NCBI GenBank assembly: GCA_948875265.1
Contig: CAQRYF010000053.1
Location: 1-11,513, forward strand
DNA: 11,513 nucleotides
Reading direction: 5' to 3'
From: an uncultured Clostridia bacterium
GTDB taxonomy: Bacteria > Bacillota > Clostridia > TANB77 > CAG-508
Shown here one piece after another: positions 6,135 through 11,513 of this stretch. Position 1 is the stretch's first letter. Each line of letters opens with the position of its first letter. The notes under the pieces were generated by a model. It had not been told where the DNA came from. It did not search any database and saw nothing but the letters and a program-made list of their open reading frames with translations. A program made the position numbers and the translations under genes.

Positions 6135-7551
6135 TTAATCAAAATGTAATATTTTAGTAATATTTGTAATATTTTCCAAACTTCTTTCCGCCATTCTATT
6201 ATACCTTTGTTTTTTATCTCTTATCCTTTCTCCCCCTAGTTCTGGTAAAATTCCAAAATTAGCATTCATTGGTTGGAATTTATCATTTTCTGTTGATATA
6301 TACTTAGCTAAAGCTCCTATAACTGTATTCTCAGAAAAAATAACTTTTTCATTTTTCACAGTTTGAGACCCGACCCGAAAGTGGGAATTCAAATTGGGAA
6401 ATTGCGTTTAGTGCTGCTACTAGTCCTGATGATATTGATTCTACATACCCTTCTACTCCTGTTATTTGTCCTGCAAAGTATATGTTTTTATTGTTTTTTA
6501 AATTGTATGTTTCGTCTAATAATTTTGTTGAGTTTATGTATGTGTTTCTATGCATTACTCCATATTTTACAAATTCGGCATTTTTTAATCCTGGTATTTT
6601 GCTAAATATTCTTTTTTGTTCTCCAAATTTTAGGTTTGTTTGAAATCCTACTATATTGTATATTGTTCCTTCTTTATTGTCTTGTCTTAATTGGATTAAT
6701 GCATATGGTCTTTTCCCTGTTCTTGGGTCATCAAATCCTACTGGTTTTAATGGGCCAAATCTTAATGTATCTATTCCTCTTTTTGCCATGATTTCTATTG
6801 GCATACATCCTTCAAATATTTCTCTTTTTTCAAATTGGTGTAAGTTGACAACTTCCGCTTCTACAAGTTCTTTCCAAAAATCCTCATATTCTTCTTTATT
6901 CATTGGAAGATTTATATAGCTTTGCTCTTCTTTATCTTGTTTTTCTAGTCTTTCATGCCACTGTTCTATTGTTTCTTCTTTTTTCTTCTCTTGAGAGTAT
7001 CTATCTCCATAAAAAGCTATATTAAAGTCTATACTTTCCTTTTCTACGATAGGTGCTGCCGCATCATAAAAATATAGTTTGTCTTGTCCTGTTATTTTTG
7101 ATATTTGTTTTGTTAATCCTTCTGAAGTTAATGGTCCTGTCGCTATGATTACTATTCCTTGTCTTGCAATTTCATCTATATTAGTTACTTCTTCATGAAT
7201 AATTTCAATAAGTGGATTATTATTTATTTCATCTGTTACTCTTTTAGAAAATACTTCTCTGTCTACTGCTAAGGCTTGTCCCGCAGGTACACTAGTTTCA
7301 TCTGCTATTTTTATTAATAACGAATCTAGTTTTCTTAGTTCTTCTTTTAACAAACCACATGCATTAGTAAGTAAATTTGATTTAAAAGAATTGCTACATA
7401 CTATTTCCGCTAAATTTTCATTACTGTGTGCAGGCGAAAATTTCACTGGCTTCATTTCATATAATTTGACTTTAATCCCTCTTTTTGCAATCTGATATGC
7501 CGCTTCACTTCCTGCTAATCCTCCACCTATTATAGTTATATAATCTTTCAT
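6135..7551 (-). pseudogene. trmFO: TrmFO, methylenetetrahydrofolate- and FAD-dependent tRNA (uracil-54) methyltransferase, frame broken by a small insertion
   Basis: TrmFO makes 5-methyluridine at position 54 of the tRNA T-loop using methylene-tetrahydrofolate and FAD. The start MKDYITIIGGGLAGSEAA at 7551 has GAGGAG seven bases upstream and gives the FAD-binding GGGLAGSEAA motif (about 9-18). The cysteine motifs CSNSFK (Cys52) and EGCMPIE (Cys249) are present, as is the second nucleotide-binding stretch FAGQITGVEGYVES (359-372). After codon 386 the frame departs from the family and stops at TGA (6349-6351). The C-terminal part, with VIFSENTVIGALAKYI and FQPMNANFGILP, continues in the +1 frame to 6135. 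Deleting 31 bases near 6367-6399 rejoins the two as AISQTVKNEKVIF and gives 461 codons, close to family length. The other residues look conserved, so the break seems recent. The C-terminal part has no ribosome binding site of its own. It follows the 183-aa gene by 56 nt. Confidence 0.85.
6367..6399 (-). repeat. 31-bp GC-rich insertion inside trmFO
   Basis: The segment can be placed at 6367-6397 or 6369-6399, because TC is shared by both boundaries. Read on the minus strand it contains two CCCA blocks (CCCAATTTGAATTCCCA), then CTTT and a tandem CGGGTCGGGT. The C blocks and G blocks can pair as a two-tier hairpin. It is about half G+C within a gene of roughly 30%. The left junction reads TCCCAA and the right junction TCTCAA, a possible imperfect 6-bp target duplication. 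Being 31 bp (3n+1), it shifts the frame. No second copy was seen in this window. I do not recognise it as a named repeat; a member of a small dispersed repeat family is an inference. Confidence 0.6.
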
Positions 7552-7574
7552 AAAAATTCTCCTCACATAATTTT

Positions 7575-7603
7575 TTGCCAATGGATTAAATCTCCATTGG
7601 CAA
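7575..7603 (-). promoter_or_regulatory. Strong intercistronic hairpin before trmFO
   Basis: TTGCCAATGGA and TCCATTGGCAA form a perfect 11-bp stem around a 7-nt loop. It begins 5 nt after the stop codon of the 183-aa gene and ends about 10 nt before the trmFO ribosome binding site. On the minus strand it is followed by AAAATT rather than a T-run, so it is unlikely to be a standard terminator for these genes. It is more plausibly an mRNA-stabilising or processing structure separating the two cistrons, or a weak terminator for transcription on the other strand, where TTTTC follows. Confidence 0.55.
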
Positions 7604-7607
7604 TTTT

Positions 7608-8159
7608 CTATAATTCTAAGTCTTCTTCGTCTTTTTGGTACTCTGCCCAAGAAGCATGATCACTATCTTTTAAATGATATTCTCTTTCTTTTAGTTCATT
7701 TAATCTTGCCTCAAAAAAACTTAGGTTTTTAATTTCTTCTGTGTTAATAATCTTATCTTTTTTAAGTTGTTTATATTTATCACAAATTTTTTCTACTTCT
7801 TTCATCTCATTTTGTATTTGTTCAATTTCATTGATATTATTTATTTGTTTTGTATATGAATACTGATATTTTTCTGCTAACTGTTCTATTTCTTCCCTCT
7901 TTTGTTGTATTATTTTTACCCATTCAGTTTGTATAAGTTCAAATTCTTGTTGTTCATTGTCCTGAAAATCAAATTCCATATATAACCTATTATATAATTT
8001 ACAAAGTTTCCTTATAGCTGTTTGTCTTTCTTTTTCGCTCTCTACATTGCATAATCTCTCTTTTTGTGCATTTATCAACTCTCTTATTTGTTCAGCTTCT
8101 CTTTCGTCTTTTTGATTTTCATATTGTTTAGCCCAATTTCTTCTATTTTCTTTTCCCAT
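7608..8159 (-). CDS. Small coiled-coil protein of unknown function
   Basis: I do not recognise this family. The product is 183 aa from the ATG at 8159, chosen because GGAG lies 9 nt upstream. A TTG five codons earlier overlaps that site and is less likely. The protein is Glu, Lys and Gln rich with long helical stretches: about residues 15-50, then about 85-160, including EEIEQLAEKYQYSY and NEIEQIQNEMKEVEKICDKY. There is no signal peptide or membrane segment. The tail is acidic (YQKDEEDLEL). It starts 46 nt after the SNF2 ATPase stop codon and precedes trmFO, so it is probably co-transcribed with the ATPase and may be an accessory or merely a neighbour. Its N terminus, MGKENRRNWAKQYEN, resembles that of the other coiled-coil protein at 4902-6026. 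Confidence 0.8.
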   Translation of the reverse strand: MGKENRRNWAKQYENQKDEREAEQIRELINAQKERLCNVESEKERQTAIRKLCKLYNRLYMEFDFQDNEQQEFELIQTEWVKIIQQKREEIEQLAEKYQYSYTKQINNINEIEQIQNEMKEVEKICDKYKQLKKDKIINTEEIKNLSFFEARLNELKEREYHLKDSDHASWAEYQKDEEDLEL

Positions 8160-8205
8160 ACATACCAACTCCAAACAACTCTATACTAACATCTTAACAT
8201 ACAAA

Positions 8206-11200
8206 TTAATTTATTTCAAATAAGTCCATTATTTCATTTTTAGATAATTTATTTATAAATGTTGTTTTTGTATTTAACATATTTTCAGCAAGTGTTGCCT
8301 TTTTTTCCTGAAGCTCATATATTTTTTCTTCTATAGAATTTTTTGTTATTAATTTATAAACTTGGACATTATTCTTTTGACCTATTCTATATGCTCTATC
8401 TGTTGCTTGATTTTCTGTTGATATATTCCACCATGGATCATAATGAATTACCATATCTGCTCCTGTTAAATTAAGACCTGTACCCCCTGCTTTTAATGAA
8501 ACCAAGAAAACTTTTATATCAGGATTTTCATTAAATTCATCTACTAATTTTATTCTTTCATCTACTTTGGTTGCTCCTGTTAGTTTAAAGTATTTTATAT
8601 CCATTTGTTTTAATTCTTTTTCTATTAATTCAAACATTGATGTATATCCAGAGAACAATAATATTTTGTGACCACTGTTACTTGCTTCTTTTAGTATTTC
8701 TACACATTGTTCTAATTTACTACTACCAGAGTTATAATCACTAATAAATAAGCTAGGATGGCAGCATATTTGACGCAATCTAGTTAAAGCTGCTAATATT
8801 TGTATATGACTTTTCTCATATCCATTTAATTTTATTTCTTCTGCAATTTCTTGCTTTGCACGTGCTAAATATGTTATATATAGATTTTTTTGTTCTTCTT
8901 CCATTTCATTGTTTAAAACTGTAACTGTTTTTTCTGGAAGTTCCTTTAATACTTCTTTCTTATTTCTTCTTAATATAAATGGCTCTATTAGCATTTTTAA
9001 TTTATTCATCACTACTTCATCATTTTCTTTTACTATAGCATTTTCATACATAGTTTTAAATTTCCTATACGAAAACAAATATCCTGGCATAATAAAATCA
9101 AATATAGACCATAGTTCTGCCAATGAGTTCTCAATAGGTGTTCCTGTTAACGCATATCTTGTATCAGCTTTTATTTGTTTTATTGATTTTGCATTTTTTG
9201 TATTACTATTTTTTAAATATTGAGCTTCATCAGCTATTATAAATCTGAATTTATAATCCTTTTCTAAGTATAAATCTATGTCTCTTTTTAATAAATCATA
9301 GGATGTTATTATTAAGTCATATTGTTCGATATTATCAATTTGTCTTTTTCTATCAGATAAGTTCCCTCTAATTACTAGAGTTTGCAATTCATTAGTAAAT
9401 TTTTTAGCTTCATTTTGCCAATTTAAAGTTAATGAACTTGGGCATACTACCAAACTTGCTCTTTTCTTATTTTCTATTTCTTCTTGTCCTGGTATAACAT
9501 CTTTATTTTGATTTGAATTTTGAACATAATCTACTATTATAGATAACATTTGTATGGTTTTTCCTAATCCCATATCATCTGCTAAAATTCCACCAAATTT
9601 ATAATAATCTAATACTTTTAACCATTTAAATCCAGTCTTTTGATAGTATCTTAACACATTATTTAAATTTTGTGGTACTTGTATATCTTCTTCTAATTTT
9701 TCTTTGTCTAGACCATTAACAATATTTTTATATTGTGAATTTTTTATTACTTCTGTTCCTTTTATTTCTTTTAATAATTGATTTAAATATAAACTTCTAT
9801 ATACAGGAATTTTTATTTCTCCATTTTCTATATCTTTATAATCAATTTCAATTCCTGTAACTAATTTCTCTAAAAAATTTATTTCTTTATTATTTTCTAA
9901 ATCAATAAAACTTCCATCTTTTAATCTATGGTATTTTTTCTTTAATGAATACCTTTTTAAAATATCTTCTAATTCATTTGTATCTATATCTAGATTGTTT
10001 AGGTCAATTGATAATAATTCATTTTCTACTTTGACTCCTATGCTTCCAAACTTAGGCTGTCTTATTTGTTTTTTCTTAAAATTTTCTGTAACTAGTACTT
10101 CAAATTTCTTCATATAATAATTTATATCCTGTGTTAAAAATTCATAAATTTTATCATTGTTTGGAAGTATGAATCTTGACTTTTTAGTTTCTAACATAAA
10201 TCCAGTTCTTCTAAATATATTCAATGCTTTTGTTTCCTCAATCATGTTGCGTGGAATATCTATTTCGTCTTTTTCATTTAATGGATTAAATTCATTGCCT
10301 TCATAATCAAATCTTACTTCTGCCACTAAATATTCATGTTCTTCAAAATCAAGAAATACTTTCACCAATAATTCCTTTGGTTTATATTTTTCTATATCAC
10401 TTTCCGAAATATCATCTATTGTTATAGCATTTTTTATTTTTGGCATAACAATTGAAAACAAATCACTCAAATCTTCTTCTGTTAATTTTAATTCTGTCAT
10501 ATAATTTTTTCTATATAATTCTAATAATTTCAAATTTGCTTTCTCGAATTCCTTTGAACATCTATATAATTTTTTGCTATCTAACACATATGTATTATTT
10601 TTACCCTTAATAATTGAAACATCATATATTCCTATATTTGGTATTATTTCATAATTGTTTTTATCTATTTTTTTCAATTTAAATTCTATTTTGGGTTCTT
10701 GCTCTGTAAACTCTATGATTTCTGTTTTATAATCTTTGTGAAAATTAACGCTTTTATCTTTTAATATGTCAAACAAATCATCTAGTCCTGTATTTCCTAA
10801 AATTATACTACTTTCACTCAAAGCCTTTCCATAATATCTATAATTACTATTTGAATTTGAATTCGCATATTTTATAATTTCTGCATACTTTAATATAAAT
10901 TGTAATAATTTCTTACTATCTTCTTCAAAAGCTTCAATATCATGTATAAACTCTAGCTTTTCCCCATATTTATATGTCTGTTTATTTAACATTCTTGTAT
11001 AAAACTCAGATAAATCTTTGATTTTATACATCTTATTTCGTCCTATTTTAAACTCAGCTTTCATATCTCCTGAAAATTTATCATAAAAAATCTGAGGCTC
11101 TATTTTTATAGTTCCTTTATTTTTCACTTCTATATCTTCACTATTTAAATTTTCTATTTCTTCATTATAAAACATATTAACTATATGTTTGAAATTTCTA

Positions 11201-11235
11201 TTTTGATTATCTAGTTTACTTTTATTAACAGGCAT
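8206..11235 (-). CDS. SNF2-family DNA-dependent ATPase (helicase superfamily 2) without SWIM zinc finger
   Basis: This is a 1009-aa Swi2/Snf2-type motor that should translocate on double-stranded DNA using ATP; the cellular role of the bacterial members is poorly known. Residues about 40-450 match the bacterial SNF2-associated region in character (KIEPQIF, EFKIGRNKMYKIKDLSEF). The motor follows: motif I DDMGLGKT (553-560), Ia VVCPSSL (596-602), II DEAQ (669-672), III LTGTPIENS (696-704), IV KILLFSGYTSM (857-867), V SLKAGGTGLNLT (913-924) and VI QATDRAYRIGQ (943-953). All motor motifs are intact. Typical relatives in Clostridia carry a SWIM zinc finger (CxC...CxH) and about 70 more N-terminal residues. 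Here only a CKHI-like remnant, FKHIVNMFYNEE at 15-26, remains with Cys replaced by Phe. The ATG start is secure: AAGGAG lies nine bases upstream with a strong promoter behind it. It is first in a likely unit with the 183-aa gene and trmFO. Confidence 0.93.
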   Translation of the reverse strand: MPVNKSKLDNQNRNFKHIVNMFYNEEIENLNSEDIEVKNKGTIKIEPQIFYDKFSGDMKAEFKIGRNKMYKIKDLSEFYTRMLNKQTYKYGEKLEFIHDIEAFEEDSKKLLQFILKYAEIIKYANSNSNSNYRYYGKALSESSIILGNTGLDDLFDILKDKSVNFHKDYKTEIIEFTEQEPKIEFKLKKIDKNNYEIIPNIGIYDVSIIKGKNNTYVLDSKKLYRCSKEFEKANLKLLELYRKNYMTELKLTEEDLSDLFSIVMPKIKNAITIDDISESDIEKYKPKELLVKVFLDFEEHEYLVAEVRFDYEGNEFNPLNEKDEIDIPRNMIEETKALNIFRRTGFMLETKKSRFILPNNDKIYEFLTQDINYYMKKFEVLVTENFKKKQIRQPKFGSIGVKVENELLSIDLNNLDIDTNELEDILKRYSLKKKYHRLKDGSFIDLENNKEINFLEKLVTGIEIDYKDIENGEIKIPVYRSLYLNQLLKEIKGTEVIKNSQYKNIVNGLDKEKLEEDIQVPQNLNNVLRYYQKTGFKWLKVLDYYKFGGILADDMGLGKTIQMLSIIVDYVQNSNQNKDVIPGQEEIENKKRASLVVCPSSLTLNWQNEAKKFTNELQTLVIRGNLSDRKRQIDNIEQYDLIITSYDLLKRDIDLYLEKDYKFRFIIADEAQYLKNSNTKNAKSIKQIKADTRYALTGTPIENSLAELWSIFDFIMPGYLFSYRKFKTMYENAIVKENDEVVMNKLKMLIEPFILRRNKKEVLKELPEKTVTVLNNEMEEEQKNLYITYLARAKQEIAEEIKLNGYEKSHIQILAALTRLRQICCHPSLFISDYNSGSSKLEQCVEILKEASNSGHKILLFSGYTSMFELIEKELKQMDIKYFKLTGATKVDERIKLVDEFNENPDIKVFLVSLKAGGTGLNLTGADMVIHYDPWWNISTENQATDRAYRIGQKNNVQVYKLITKNSIEEKIYELQEKKATLAENMLNTKTTFINKLSKNEIMDLFEIN

Positions 11236-11264
11236 AATACTTTTTCTCCTTCACTTGGCTAAGT

Positions 11265-11293
11265 ATTATACAACAATTTAACATCTTTTTCAA
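11265..11293 (-). promoter_or_regulatory. Promoter of the SNF2 ATPase gene
   Basis: On the minus strand TTGAAA (11293-11288) and TATAAT (11270-11265) are separated by exactly 17 nt, about 30 nt before the ATG at 11235, giving a short leader with an AAGGAG site. Between this promoter and the intron end (11294-11458) the sequence is almost pure A/T. No gene is seen there; only a short inverted repeat, TTATAAG/CTTATAA at 11403-11418, was noted. Confidence 0.85.
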
Positions 11294-11458
11294 GTACTAT
11301 ATCTGTTAAAAATGTGTTTGTCTCATACTTTATTTCATTTTTTTGTAATTTATTCACGTTTATATTTGTGTATTAAATCAATTTCTTATTTTATAACTTT
11401 TTTTATAAGAACTTATAATTATTATAAAAACATATTATTTATTAGATTATTTATAATA

Positions 11459-11513
11459 ATCGAGTAGAGAATAAATAATTATTTTATTTATTCCCTCTCA
11501 CACCACCGTACAT
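11459..11513 (-). mobile_element. 3' end of a group II intron (partial, runs off the right edge)
   Basis: Read on the minus strand from the edge, ATGTACGGTGGTGTGAGAGG is the 3' strand of a domain V-like hairpin. A domain VI-like hairpin follows, with 10-bp arms GAATAAATAA/TTATTTATTC (11469-11493) around five bases. The end is CTACTCGAT, finishing in AT at 11459 as group II introns do. An A seven bases from the end (11465) is placed like the branch-point adenosine. The GGTGGT strand would pair with ACCGCC, giving the CGC catalytic triad known from class IIC introns; that 5' strand lies outside the window. The rest of the intron is to the right. It has the same orientation as the intron 5' end at 1-50. 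Confidence 0.72.

Noticed and set aside
6349..6351. TGA read as tryptophan (Mollicutes code)
   Set aside because: Reading through does not rejoin the TrmFO sequence, Trp codons seen are TGG, and none of the other genes needs TGA as sense.
6349..6392. Programmed +1 frameshift joining the two trmFO frames at GAAAAATGA
   Set aside because: A +1 shift is the right direction and a TGA is present as in prfB, but there is no upstream Shine-Dalgarno stimulator and the A5 run is short. The extra bases are of foreign composition and their exact removal restores the family sequence, so an insertion explains it better.
6135..6392. Separate small gene starting at a TTG at 6392
   Set aside because: It has no ribosome binding site, and its residues from SQTVKNEK onward are the C-terminal end of TrmFO.
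7552..7650. Arg-rich N-terminal extension of TrmFO (33 codons)
   Set aside because: It overlaps the 183-aa gene and the hairpin, does not match the family, and a strong GAGGAG site marks the ATG at 7551.
8206..11235. SNF2 gene as part of a phage-defence island
   Set aside because: No nuclease, methylase, phospholipase or other defence partner is visible; the neighbours are housekeeping or unknown coiled-coil genes.
11403..11418. TTATAAGAACTTATAA inverted repeat upstream of the SNF2 gene
   Set aside because: It is a 7-bp A/T-dominated repeat in nearly pure A/T sequence and is expected by chance; no linked signal was seen.
1..11513. CRISPR arrays, tRNA or rRNA genes
   Set aside because: No regularly spaced repeats and no tRNA- or rRNA-like sequence were seen on either strand.

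Overview
This is an AT-rich window (about 30% G+C by eye) from a low-GC Firmicute, most likely a Clostridia-type gut or anaerobe lineage. The evidence is the Gram-positive form of S12, strong AGGAGG-type ribosome binding sites, sigma-A promoters with 17-bp spacers, the FAD/folate tRNA methyltransferase TrmFO, and a bacterial SNF2 ATPase with a SNF2-associated N-terminal region. All genes lie on the minus strand, so the biological reading order is right to left. Genes end in TAA or TAG and Trp is TGG, so a TGA=Trp code is not indicated.

Right part (11513 to 6135): the window opens inside the 3' end of a group II intron, followed by about 165 nt without a gene and a near-consensus promoter. A gene set then follows: an SNF2-family ATPase of 1009 aa without the usual N-terminal zinc finger, a 183-aa coiled-coil protein of unknown function, and trmFO. 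The trmFO frame is broken near its 3' end. Removing exactly 31 bases of locally GC-rich sequence restores a continuous 461-codon reading frame, so this looks like a small insertion into an otherwise intact gene.

Middle (6108 to 4868): a near-consensus promoter drives one charged coiled-coil gene of 374 codons, closed by a perfect inverted-repeat terminator.

Left part (4866 to 57): the str operon rpsL-rpsG-fusA-tuf (S12, S7, EF-G, EF-Tu). It has its own TTGACT/TAAAAT promoter abutting the preceding terminator. Every junction carries inverted repeats: a roughly 130-nt leader before rpsL, a 172-nt spacer with three hairpins before rpsG, a small hairpin before fusA, and an inverted repeat that contains a probable tuf promoter. 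A strong hairpin ends the operon after tuf. Just beyond it lies the 5' end of a group II intron in the same orientation as the one at the other edge.

Both edges of the window therefore fall inside group II intron sequence. This is what a contig bounded by two copies of a multicopy element would look like. Neither rpoB/rpoC nor the S10 operon, the usual neighbours of the str operon in Firmicutes, is present here.

No complete novel system is evident. The strongest anomalies are the 31-bp insertion in trmFO, the intron-bounded edges with one copy next to the tuf terminator, the structured junctions of the str operon, and the zinc-finger-less SNF2 protein with its coiled-coil neighbour.
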